Assembly (NCBI GenBank): GCA_003142355.1
Contig: PLMF01000102.1
Coordinates: forward strand, 16,074-22,960
DNA from: Bryobacterales bacterium
GTDB lineage: Bacteria; Acidobacteriota; Terriglobia; Bryobacterales; Bryobacteraceae
Reading direction: 5' to 3'
DNA length: 6,887 nucleotides
The notes under the pieces: generated by a model
Databases searched by the model: none
Told to the model about the DNA's origin: nothing
Seen by the model: only the letters and a program-made list of their open reading frames with translations
Program-made: the position numbers and the translations under genes
Shown here: positions 1 to 6,169 of the stretch, in pieces
How positions within the stretch are numbered: position 1 is the stretch's first letter
Layout of the letters: each line of letters begins with the position of its first letter

Positions 1-1
1 T

Positions 2-511
2 CCGCCCGCTCCGCTCCCCCTGGCCCCGGACGCCCTGCCCATGAGTTTCCGTAACCCGGTGGCCATGCGCATCGCTTTCACCGCCGCCATCCTGGGGGCC
101 CTGTTGAGTTGGGTGCCCGTCCTCAACGTAATTCTGTGGTTGGGGGCCGGCTACTTCGCGGTCTTCTTTTATCGCCGCCGTACGGGACACCTCCTGAACC
201 TCGGCGCCGGGCTCCGCATGGGCTGGATCACCGGCGTCATGATGTTCGCCATCGTCGCCGTGCTCTTCACCGCGTTCGTCATTGTCTTCAACGTCTCGGG
301 CGGCATTGAGGTGCTGCAATCTCAGTTCCGGAATGCCTCCGATCCCAAGGTCCAGGAAGCACTCCAAACGCTCCGGAGCGGTTCGGGCGTCGCCATATTC
401 CTGATGCAGTTGTTTCTCTTTATCACCTGCCTCAGCATGATAGGCGGCGCGCTCGGCGCCAAGCTGATTGGCCGGGCTAGCCGGCCACCGGGTGGCGGGA
501 ATACCGTTTGA
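2..511 (+). CDS. Membrane protein of unknown function, 5'-truncated by the window edge
   Basis: I do not recognise the family. An ATG at 41 opens a 156-residue frame, but the same frame is open back to position 2 and reads a Pro/Ala/Leu-rich stretch (PPAPLPLAPDALP). No Shine-Dalgarno sequence precedes the ATG, so the true start is probably upstream of the window and the Pro-rich part looks like a linker. From the ATG there are about four hydrophobic segments: roughly residues 8-27, 28-43 (ending in a YRRR positive cluster), 60-85 and 115-142. The third and fourth flank a polar loop of about 30 residues. The arrangement suggests an inner-membrane protein with a soluble N-terminal domain that is not visible here; a zinc ribbon would fit this architecture but cannot be seen. 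The stop (TGA 509-511) lies inside the antisense permease gene, a 35-bp tail-to-tail overlap. Confidence 0.7.
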   Translation, partial: PPAPLPLAPDALPMSFRNPVAMRIAFTAAILGALLSWVPVLNVILWLGAGYFAVFFYRRRTGHLLNLGAGLRMGWITGVMMFAIVAVLFTAFVIVFNVSGGIEVLQSQFRNASDPKVQEALQTLRSGSGVAIFLMQLFLFITCLSMIGGALGAKLIGRASRPPGGGNTV

Positions 512-1406
512 CGATAGCCACTCCCGCGAAGATGATTGCCATCGCCAGGGCCTCGCGCCTCCCGAACGGCTCGCGGTAAAACAGCCACCCCAGCGCCACC
601 GCGACCACCGCGTTCACATACGGGTAGACGGAAACGATGGCCACCGGCAGCCGGTCCATGGCGTAGACATACGCGCTGTACCCCACAATCGACCCGAAAC
701 AGACCAGGTACAGCAGCGCTCCCACGCCGCGCGCGCTCCAGTGGATCGGGTGATCGTGAATGGCCAGCGCGAACGGCGCCAGGATCAGCCCCGCCGCCAG
801 TTGCTGCACCGCGCCCGCGATCACCGGGTGCGCTTTGCCGGCCTGCCGCCGTTGATAAATGGACCCGAACGACCACCCCGCCAGGCCGACTTCGAGCAGC
901 AGAAATCCATGGAGCACGTTGCGGTCGATGCCATGCGCGCCCACGTCCGCGGTGAACAGGAACGATGCCCCCACGAGGCCGATCAGCATGCCGCCGATGG
1001 TAGGCGCATGCAGCCGCTCCCCGCCTGGCAGCAGCGCCTCAAATCCCACCATCCAGAACGGCTGGGTGGTGATAATCAGGCTCGCCATCCCGCTCGGAAT
1101 CAGCAATTCGGTGAACACCAGGGTGCCGTTGCCCACTCCCAGAGTGAGAAATCCGCTGAAACAGGCCGCCGCCAGCTCCCTGCCCCGCGGCAGATAGACC
1201 CCGCGCGTCACCGCGAACAGCAGCAGGATGGAGCCGGAAAGCACGTAGCGCGCCGACACCAGCATCAGGGGCGGAAACGACTCCAGCGACATGCGAATGC
1301 CAAGGTAGGTAGTTCCCCAGAAGAAGCACACTGCGCCCAGCGCGAGATACGGCTTGAAGAGAGGATGCCGCGGCAACACTAAAGCGTAACACTTGGCCTG
1401 CCTCAC
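477..1406 (-). CDS. EamA/DMT-family permease (RhaT/YdcZ-like drug/metabolite transporter)
   Basis: A 309-residue inner-membrane protein with the two-repeat architecture of the DMT superfamily: an EamA domain at about residues 18-152 and another at about 165-302, ten hydrophobic segments in all. The first helix carries the FFWGTTYLGIR signature. The second repeat ends in the typical PYVNAVVAVALGWLFYREPF pattern followed by a last helix and a short basic tail. Such proteins usually export amino acids, metabolites or drugs by proton exchange; the substrate here cannot be told. The length is normal for the family (about 290-310). The start is uncertain: the longest frame opens with GTG at 1404-1406, with alternatives GTG at 1377-1379 and TTG at 1374-1376. 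None has a convincing Shine-Dalgarno, and no ATG lies before the first helix. The gene diverges from the NHL gene across about 65 bp and converges on gene 1, overlapping it over 477-511. Confidence 0.9.
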   Translation of the reverse strand: MRQAKCYALVLPRHPLFKPYLALGAVCFFWGTTYLGIRMSLESFPPLMLVSARYVLSGSILLLFAVTRGVYLPRGRELAAACFSGFLTLGVGNGTLVFTELLIPSGMASLIITTQPFWMVGFEALLPGGERLHAPTIGGMLIGLVGASFLFTADVGAHGIDRNVLHGFLLLEVGLAGWSFGSIYQRRQAGKAHPVIAGAVQQLAAGLILAPFALAIHDHPIHWSARGVGALLYLVCFGSIVGYSAYVYAMDRLPVAIVSVYPYVNAVVAVALGWLFYREPFGRREALAMAIIFAGVAIVKRYSRHPVAG

Positions 1407-1435
1407 TCGCTGGCTGCTGGAACCTCGGGCCGTCT

Positions 1436-1464
1436 TTGACTTCCGGTGTGCATTTCGATACGCT
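1436..1464 (+). promoter_or_regulatory. Possible sigma-70-type promoter of the NHL gene
   Basis: TTGACT at 1436-1441 is one base off the -35 consensus. Exactly 17 bp later, TACGCT at 1459-1464 keeps the most conserved T, A and final T of a -10 box but matches only 3 of 6 positions. Transcription would start about 7 bp later, essentially at the ATG at 1472, giving a leaderless or nearly leaderless mRNA. That agrees with the absence of a Shine-Dalgarno before this ATG. It is a pattern match in a GC-rich genome and remains weak. Confidence 0.3.
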
Positions 1465-1471
1465 CAGCCGC

Positions 1472-2386
1472 ATGAAGACCTTCATAGCTCTCTGTTTGTT
1501 CGGGGCCGCAATCGCGCCCGCGGCCGCGTTGAAATCCGGACCGCCGATGCCATATACGGTGGTGGCGGACTGGGCCAAACTTCCCCAGGGTTGGACCTTC
1601 GGCGCTTGCTCGACAGTCACCGTGGACAAGCAGGATCACGTGTGGATCTTCAGCCGGGGCTCCCATCCGGTGACCGAGTTCGACCGCGACGGCAAGTTGC
1701 TGCGCGCCTGGGGCGAAGGCGGCGTCCAGCAGGCGCACGGGATCCGCATCGACGGCGAAGGCAACGTGTGGGGCGTGGATGTGACCGGGCAGGTGGTGCG
1801 CAAGTACACCCCGGAAGGACGCGTGCTGATGGTGGTGGGCCAGGAAGGCAAGCCCGGCAACAACGACAGCCGGGACGCTTTCAACCGCCCGACCAACGTA
1901 GCCTTCGCGCCCAACGGCGATTTCTACGTCTCCGACGGCTACGTGAATTCGCGCGTGGTGCGGTTCAGCAAGGACGGCAAGTATGTCGGCCAGTGGGGAC
2001 ACAAGGGCACCGGCGACGGAGAGTTCGACCTGGTGCACGACATCGTGCTCGACAAACAAAACCGGCTGCTGGTGGCCGAGCGCACCAACGAGCGTATCCA
2101 GATCTTCGATCTCGAAGGCAAACTGCTGGGCAAGTGGACCGGCATGGGCGCGCCGTGGAGCATCTTTTACGTGGCGCGGGAGGACGCGGTCTACATGGCG
2201 GATGGCGTAAACATGCGGGTGGTGAAGCTGAACATGAATGGCGACGTGGTGGGAGTGCTGGGCGGTCCGGGTAAAGCCCCCGGGCAGTTCGACCAGCCGC
2301 ACGGAGTCGCCGTCGATAGCGCCGGCGCCCTCTACGTGGCCGAGGTGGCCAACCAGCGCGTGCAGAAGTTCGTGAAGAAGCAGTAG
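1472..2386 (+). CDS. Secreted NHL-repeat beta-propeller, peptidyl-alpha-hydroxyglycine alpha-amidating lyase (PAL)-like
   Basis: A 304-residue protein starting at ATG 1472. A TTG at 1436 would add 12 residues, but the ATG directly opens a good signal peptide (MKTFIALCLFGAAIAPAAA), so it is preferred. The mature part is a run of NHL blades with repeats such as HGIRIDGEGNVW, NVAFAPNGDFYVSDGY, HDIVLDKQNRLLVAE and HGVAVDSAGALYVAE. Beyond generic NHL similarity it resembles the PAL domain of animal peptide-amidating enzyme: SRGSH with Arg62, QAHGI with His89, SDGYVNSR with Tyr157, VHDI with His189, Arg204, and QPHGV with His277 match in order and approximate spacing the catalytic Arg/Tyr and the three metal-binding His of rat PAL as I remember them. 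PAL cleaves peptidyl-alpha-hydroxyglycine to a peptide amide and glyoxylate. No monooxygenase partner is visible, so the substrate is unknown and a non-enzymatic propeller role remains possible. It converges on the thioredoxin gene with a 19-bp gap. Confidence 0.88.
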   Translation: MKTFIALCLFGAAIAPAAALKSGPPMPYTVVADWAKLPQGWTFGACSTVTVDKQDHVWIFSRGSHPVTEFDRDGKLLRAWGEGGVQQAHGIRIDGEGNVWGVDVTGQVVRKYTPEGRVLMVVGQEGKPGNNDSRDAFNRPTNVAFAPNGDFYVSDGYVNSRVVRFSKDGKYVGQWGHKGTGDGEFDLVHDIVLDKQNRLLVAERTNERIQIFDLEGKLLGKWTGMGAPWSIFYVAREDAVYMADGVNMRVVKLNMNGDVVGVLGGPGKAPGQFDQPHGVAVDSAGALYVAEVANQRVQKFVKKQ

Positions 2387-2405
2387 GCCGGCGTGGCAAT
2401 CGAGT

Positions 2406-2888
2406 TCACTGTGGCTTCTCGATCAAGTGCCGCTCGGCCACTCGGCGAAGGAATGCCAGGACCTGCCGTCGATCATACTGGCGGGCAGGTTCGAGCTCGC
2501 CCTGATTGGTGATTCCGACAGGCTTGCCATCGGGAGCGAAAAATGCCGCCGCGGGCACGCCCTTTTTGAGGCTCACACCCAGTTCCTTGGCGACCCCCAG
2601 GTTGGCGTTCATTTCACCGATATTCACGTTCACGACTTCGAAGTGCGCGTCCACGTATTCGCGTACGGGCGACTCGTGGAGCCGGTCGTGAAGAGCCCTG
2701 CAATCGGCACACCAGTTGCCGCCAAAAACGACCATCAGCAACTTGTCGGCGCGACTGGCGCGCTCTCGGGCTCGCTGAAGATCGGATCGAGCGTTAGCCG
2801 GCGGAGGATACAGGTCCGCGGCGGCAAGCACCAAGGAAAGCACCTGAATTGCGGCAAAGACGAGAACCAATCGACGCAATAGCGACAT
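2406..2888 (-). CDS. Exported thioredoxin-fold protein (WCADC active site)
   Basis: A 160-residue protein with an N-terminal signal peptide or anchor (MSLLRRLVLV, hydrophobic to about residue 24, LAAA before the probable cleavage) followed by one thioredoxin fold. The active site is W-C-A-D-C with Cys60 and Cys63, preceded by the beta strand LLMVVFGGN. The cis-proline loop is GVPAAAFF (Pro112). The CADC dipeptide differs from CGPC of cytosolic thioredoxin and CPHC of DsbA and is closer to the thioredoxin-like group that acts as periplasmic reductase or chaperone. A DsbD-like partner, which would be needed to keep it reduced, is not in the window. The ATG at 2886-2888 lies 18 bp after the receptor stop codon on the same strand, so co-transcription is likely, although no clear Shine-Dalgarno is seen. 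A periplasmic redox role linked to the receptor is inference. Confidence 0.87.
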   Translation of the reverse strand: MSLLRRLVLVFAAIQVLSLVLAAADLYPPPANARSDLQRARERASRADKLLMVVFGGNWCADCRALHDRLHESPVREYVDAHFEVVNVNIGEMNANLGVAKELGVSLKKGVPAAAFFAPDGKPVGITNQGELEPARQYDRRQVLAFLRRVAERHLIEKPQ

Positions 2889-2906
2889 GCGACGATTGTA
2901 CCCCGG

Positions 2907-5468
2907 TCAGAACTTCAGCCTCGCCGATAGCTGCAAGCGTCGCGCCGGCAGCGTCGCGACGGCTCTTCCAAAGAACGGCGAACTCATGTCTCCCACGTAG
3001 GCCGCGAAGTTCACGTGGTTCACCACATTGAACGCGTCGAAGCCAGCAGTGAACACGGGGCCTTTGTCCTTCTTCGACTGATTCAGATTGAAGTCGCGCG
3101 ACCATCGCAGGTCGAGATCCGCGTAACCCGGGCCCACGAGGCTATTCCGGAGAACCCCAGGCGGGCGGGCATTCGCCATTCCCGTGTGGTACGGATCCAT
3201 CCCCGTAGTCAGCGTATAAGAAGCGCCGGCCGCCAGCGTGAGCGCCACTCCCAGGTTCATCCGTTTCCCCACGGCGAAGCTGCCCAGCGCGTTGAGCTTG
3301 TGGCGCTGGTCGAAGTCGGCCCGCGCCCACTCTCCCGAGAGGTCGAATTGATTGGCCGGAAACCAGTTGATGCCGCCGGTGTTGTTGTATGTGCGGCTGA
3401 AAGTGTACTGCGCCAGGCAGGTGAATAAGCGGGTCACGTCTCCCTGAAGGGTCACGTCGAAAGCGTTGGAGGTTTGACGGCCAGCCGATTCGATCTGCCG
3501 GAAGATCCCCACGCCCGGGTCCGGCCGAACCTGATAGTCGGGCGGCAGGGGAGCGTTCACATCCACGGAACGGTATAGCTTCAACCCGAGTGCGCCCCGC
3601 CAGGTCGCCGAGAGGGTAGCCTTCCTGCCAACCTGCCGCTCCACCGAGAGATTGTATTGAATGGAATAAGGTTCGCGCACAGTGGGGTCGAGGCGCACGA
3701 TCTCCGGGGACTGGCTCGCCAGCGTCCCGATGGCCGCGTACGGGTCGGGATAGCCTGGGTTCGGGATGAGATAATTCCGCAGCCGCTGGCCGTTATAGAA
3801 AAGCAGGTCCGCCAACGGTCCGGCCCCGGTGCGGTCGTAAAACACGCCGGCTCCGCCGCGCAGCACCGTCGTCCTGCTGCCAGGCGCATAGGCAAAAGCC
3901 AGCCGGGGCGAGAAGTTGTTGTCGTCGTGAAGATAATTCTGCCAGTCGTAACGGAGGCCGATGGCGAGCGAAAGGCCGGGCCGCGCTTTGAACTCATCCT
4001 GCACGAACAATCCCGTCTCCTTTTGCCAGTACACGAGGTGGTCCAGACCCTGTTGAATCTGAAACGCGTAGGGCCGTCGAGCGGCGTAATCCTGAAGGTT
4101 CGAAAAATAGAACGTGCCTCCGAAGTTGTTTCGATTATCGACGCCGCGGCGGCTCCAGTCCGGCACGTTCCAGCCGAACTTCAGGAGGTGTTTGCCGGTG
4201 GACCAGCTCGCCAGGTCGTTCAATTGAACGTGGTTCTCGGTTCGCAGGAGGTCAGTCTGCGCGCCACCACCGGTGAACGCGCCTTGCACTACAATCGAGG
4301 GGGCCGAGGTCACGCTGCTCGTACCCTGGTGCTCGCGGCCCACCAGCGCCTGAAACTGGTTGATGAATCGGGGCGTCACGGAGAGCCTGTCGTTGATGAC
4401 GAATTCCCGCTCCCAATGATCGGGAGTGGTCCCTGCCTCGGGAAGGGTGAGGCCTCCCACGCCGAGGTTGTGGCCGGGATACTCGCGGTTGTTGTACTGC
4501 CAGAACATGGCGTGATTGGACGTGAACTGGTGGCTGATGCGCAGCGACAACTGCGTGAGGCCGCGGGGGCTGGGAGCGGTCTCCTGCACCAGTCCGGAAA
4601 GAGTCTGGGCATAGACGACCGCCTGCAAATTGTCTTCCTGGCGGCTTCCGGAGAGCAGAAACGCCGTCTTCCCGCCATGTCCGAGAGGGCCTAGCAACGC
4701 GCCTTCCAGGATGCGCCGCTGCTCGGGAGCGCGGAACTGCGCGAAGTAGTCGCGGGCGTTCAGATGTGAGTCGCGGAACGTAAAGCCGATCGCGCCATGG
4801 AATGCGGCGCCGGCGTCCTTCGTCACGATCTCGATGCGTCCCCTCCCGGGCCGGGCAAACTCCGCGGAGTAGGGATTCTGGTTAATACGGACCTCCTTGA
4901 TGGCCGACGCACTCACGCCGAGAGAGCTGGCTTCCATACCATCCACCACCAACGAGGAACCGCCCGTGCCGGTGGAACCGGCATCCAGGAAAACGGACAT
5001 CCTCGATACATAGTCCTGATCGAACACGGGAAGCTTTTCCATGAGGTTCGAGCTTACGGCGGCGGCATCGCGGTTGGCGGAGGTCTCAGCCGAGACTTGG
5101 CCGTTGGAGTCGTCGACGGAGATTTCCGAGGTGACGCCAGCGACTTCCAAGGTGAGGGTCAGCCCGGTCCGCGACCTGGGGCCAAGCCGGACGCGGGCTG
5201 TCGCGTTATTGAAGCCGTCGTGCTGGGCCTCCACGGCGTAGGCTCCGGCCGCCAGCCCTACGAAACGGAAACCGCCCGAACTTCCGGTCTGAACGGTTTC
5301 GAGGGGCTTGTCCGAGGCGAGCAACCTCACGCTTGCGCCGGGCACGCTGGCTCCGCTTTGGTCGAGCACCGTGCCGGTGATCGAAAATGAAGGCGCGGGA
5401 GCCTGAGCGGCCGCGATCGCAAAGCTTGCCAGCAGCGCGTGGACCAGCTTGAAATCCAGTGCGGCCAT
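2907..5468 (-). CDS. Oar-like TonB-dependent outer-membrane receptor with carboxypeptidase-regulatory-like domain
   Basis: An 853-residue outer-membrane protein. Residues 1-23 form a signal peptide ending in AAAQA. Residues about 27-110 are a carboxypeptidase-regulatory-like Ig domain (SITGTVLDQSGASVPGASV, then GGFRFVGLAAGAYAVEA). Residues about 130-220 are the plug, with SSLVVDGMEA and the signature NPYSAEFARPGRGRIEIVTK just before the barrel. Residues about 225-853 form a beta-barrel rich in alternating aromatic strands and end in LQLSARLKF, a C-terminal Phe typical of BAM-inserted proteins. The fusion is typical of the Oar-like receptors that are expanded in Acidobacteriota, usually 900-1200 residues, so this copy is on the short side but looks intact. 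Such receptors import or bind large substrates such as glycans or peptides using TonB energy; the ligand here is unknown. No recognisable TonB box and no Shine-Dalgarno were seen. The thioredoxin gene follows after 18 bp. Confidence 0.93.
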   Translation of the reverse strand: MAALDFKLVHALLASFAIAAAQAPAPSFSITGTVLDQSGASVPGASVRLLASDKPLETVQTGSSGGFRFVGLAAGAYAVEAQHDGFNNATARVRLGPRSRTGLTLTLEVAGVTSEISVDDSNGQVSAETSANRDAAAVSSNLMEKLPVFDQDYVSRMSVFLDAGSTGTGGSSLVVDGMEASSLGVSASAIKEVRINQNPYSAEFARPGRGRIEIVTKDAGAAFHGAIGFTFRDSHLNARDYFAQFRAPEQRRILEGALLGPLGHGGKTAFLLSGSRQEDNLQAVVYAQTLSGLVQETAPSPRGLTQLSLRISHQFTSNHAMFWQYNNREYPGHNLGVGGLTLPEAGTTPDHWEREFVINDRLSVTPRFINQFQALVGREHQGTSSVTSAPSIVVQGAFTGGGAQTDLLRTENHVQLNDLASWSTGKHLLKFGWNVPDWSRRGVDNRNNFGGTFYFSNLQDYAARRPYAFQIQQGLDHLVYWQKETGLFVQDEFKARPGLSLAIGLRYDWQNYLHDDNNFSPRLAFAYAPGSRTTVLRGGAGVFYDRTGAGPLADLLFYNGQRLRNYLIPNPGYPDPYAAIGTLASQSPEIVRLDPTVREPYSIQYNLSVERQVGRKATLSATWRGALGLKLYRSVDVNAPLPPDYQVRPDPGVGIFRQIESAGRQTSNAFDVTLQGDVTRLFTCLAQYTFSRTYNNTGGINWFPANQFDLSGEWARADFDQRHKLNALGSFAVGKRMNLGVALTLAAGASYTLTTGMDPYHTGMANARPPGVLRNSLVGPGYADLDLRWSRDFNLNQSKKDKGPVFTAGFDAFNVVNHVNFAAYVGDMSSPFFGRAVATLPARRLQLSARLKF

Positions 5469-5669
5469 ACGAATAGTTTAGTTTGCGGTAGATGAATAGC
5501 CGATGAATCGGGTGAAGGCGATGCGTTCGCCGGCCAGCGCGGCTTAGGGCTTGTCACGAAACAACTGTGCCAACCGCTCTCCAACGTTCGCGGCTCGGAT
5601 CGGCGTTCAGAGCCGCGAACGTTAGAGAGCGGTTGCCGGCGATTGGACTGGTTATTTCCCGAAAGACGC
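5469..5669. other. Non-coding gap between hicA and the receptor gene
   Basis: Apart from the inverted repeat it holds the receptor's 5' region. No credible promoter or Shine-Dalgarno stands out before the receptor ATG. A 7-bp direct repeat (GATGAAT, two copies close together near 5491-5508) and a small ggcga/tcgcc hairpin near 5517-5531 are the only other structures seen. The open frames crossing this region are low-complexity readings of the repeat. Confidence 0.5.
5571..5635. repeat. Near-perfect 26-bp inverted repeat (REP/MITE-like hairpin)
   Basis: The left arm at 5571-5596 and the right arm at 5610-5635 are reverse complements over 26 bp with one mismatch (C5582 against A5624), separated by a 13-base loop. 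The arms begin with CAACCGCTCT and contain AACGTTCGCGGCTC. The element occupies the gap between the hicA stop and the receptor start. On the hicA strand no run of T follows the hairpin, only a weak TTGTTT a few bases on, so it is not a standard intrinsic terminator. Size and symmetry resemble REP- or MITE-type dispersed repeats, and as a transcript it would fold very stably. No transposase is nearby. Confidence 0.85.
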
Positions 5670-5873
5670 TTAGGATTGCTCGTAGGCGCGCATAAAATCA
5701 TCCCGGGCAATGCCAGCCTGCGTCAGGATGGTTCTCAAAGTGGAGGCCTTGAGGGTCGGATGGTTCGGCATCGTGAGACAGTCGGAGCCTCCCATCCGGT
5801 TCGGACGCCGCATGGCAATATGCTCAGCCTCGCGCACCACCTCGAACCCGAGGCCGCGAAACGCGGCGATCAC
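5670..5873 (-). CDS. hicA: HicA-family mRNA interferase toxin, N-terminally shortened
   Basis: HicA toxins are small double-stranded-RNA-binding-fold ribonucleases that cut mRNA when free of HicB. The coding stretch that is open from GTG 5871-5873 gives 67 residues: VIAAFRGLGFEVV, then EHIAMRR carrying the candidate catalytic His18, then LTMPNH, LKASTLRTILTQAGI and a tail ending in FMRAYEQS. The family's usual GSH is AEH here, which occurs in the 'EHIAM' HicA branch. The family is normally 75-85 residues. The missing N-terminus is present upstream in the same frame: an ATG at 5907-5909, overlapping the hicB TGA, reads MAKFPADAPK and then meets a TAA at 5877-5879 before RVIAAF. The full gene would therefore be 79 codons with a nonsense codon at position 11. 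Either it is a pseudogene or it is reinitiated at GTG; only a weak A/G stretch precedes that GTG. Confidence 0.75.
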   Translation of the reverse strand: MIAAFRGLGFEVVREAEHIAMRRPNRMGGSDCLTMPNHPTLKASTLRTILTQAGIARDDFMRAYEQS

Positions 5874-5909
5874 TCTTTACTTTGGGGCATCCGCGGGAAA
5901 TTTGGCCAT
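5874..5909 (-). other. hicA: Interrupted 5' end of hicA (in-frame TAA at codon 11)
   Basis: The ATG at 5907-5909 shares its A with the hicB TGA (TGATG), the usual coupled arrangement. Ten codons (MAKFPADAPK) are followed by TAA at 5877-5879 and then AGA, after which the frame continues into the recognisable HicA body. The ten residues match the N-terminal style of this HicA branch as I remember it (M-x-K-x-P-x-D-A-P-K), which argues that they were once part of the gene. Confidence 0.65.
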
Positions 5910-6136
5910 CAGGCGGGAAAGGTCGCTTCCGCGACGAACGCTTCCAGCAGCGGCGAATCGTCAGACAGGACTTCAGCGCCGAACGTCTCGATGTGAAACC
6001 GGATGGCGGATTTGACATCGGCGAGGGCTTCCTCGTAACTGTTGCCTTCGCCCACCACCACGCCTTTCAGGCCAAGAGGGTAGGCTACATAGCCGTCCGC
6101 GTGCTTCTCCACAATGATTTTGACCTGTCTCACCAT
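5909..6136 (-). CDS. hicB: HicB-family antitoxin
   Basis: A 75-residue protein with the partial RNase H-like fold of HicB antitoxins: VKIIVEKHADGYVAYPLGL as the first hairpin, then GEGNSYEEALADVKSAIRFH as the helix, ending in an acidic tail that would lie over the toxin. HicB binds HicA and blocks its RNase site. Unlike longer HicB proteins this one has no C-terminal helix-turn-helix or ribbon-helix-helix domain, so it probably cannot bind an operator itself. hicB is upstream of hicA, the reverse of the classic E. coli order, and its TGA overlaps the ATG of the interrupted hicA frame. The ATG at 6134-6136 is supported by AGGA at 6143-6146 with 6-nt spacing. Only 33 bp separate it from the upstream barrel gene, so its promoter lies there or inside that gene, or it is read from lptB. 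Confidence 0.88.
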   Translation of the reverse strand: MVRQVKIIVEKHADGYVAYPLGLKGVVVGEGNSYEEALADVKSAIRFHIETFGAEVLSDDSPLLEAFVAEATFPA

Positions 6137-6142
6137 GTCCTG

Positions 6143-6146
6143 TCCT
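6143..6146 (-). promoter_or_regulatory. Shine-Dalgarno of hicB
   Basis: AGGA stands 6 nt before the hicB ATG, with a second AGGA directly after it at 6138-6141. It fixes this ATG rather than the ATG at 6156-6158, whose frame gives no HicB-like protein. Confidence 0.6.
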
Positions 6147-6169
6147 GAAGTCTACCATGACTTGCCCCG

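Noticed and set aside
468..1382. Long plus-strand open frame of about 304 codons
   Set aside because: It is antisense to the permease, very rich in His, Gln and Arg, and without domain character; a high-GC shadow frame.
1403..2302. Minus-strand open frame of about 299 codons across the NHL gene
   Set aside because: Composition is typical of an antisense shadow, whereas the plus strand encodes a signal peptide and repeated NHL motifs.
3657..5390. Plus-strand open frames opposite the receptor gene (3657-4694 and 4797-5390)
   Set aside because: The minus strand encodes a full TonB-dependent receptor with signal peptide, plug and terminal Phe; the plus frames show no recognisable motif.
5571..5635. 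Intrinsic terminator for hicBA
   Set aside because: The stem is much longer than usual, lies 35 bp past the stop and lacks a T-tract on either strand, so a dispersed repeat is the better reading.
5327..5710. Minus-strand open frame through the inverted repeat (127 codons)
   Set aside because: It runs from the hicA end through both hairpin arms into the receptor start in another frame; a chance reading of repeat DNA.
5871..5890. Alternative hicA start at ATG 5888-5890 (MPQSKE) with a one-base frameshift into VIAAF
   Set aside because: It needs a frameshift at a non-slippery site, while the ATG at 5907-5909 is already in the HicA frame, overlaps the hicB stop and fits the family N-terminus with only a nonsense codon.
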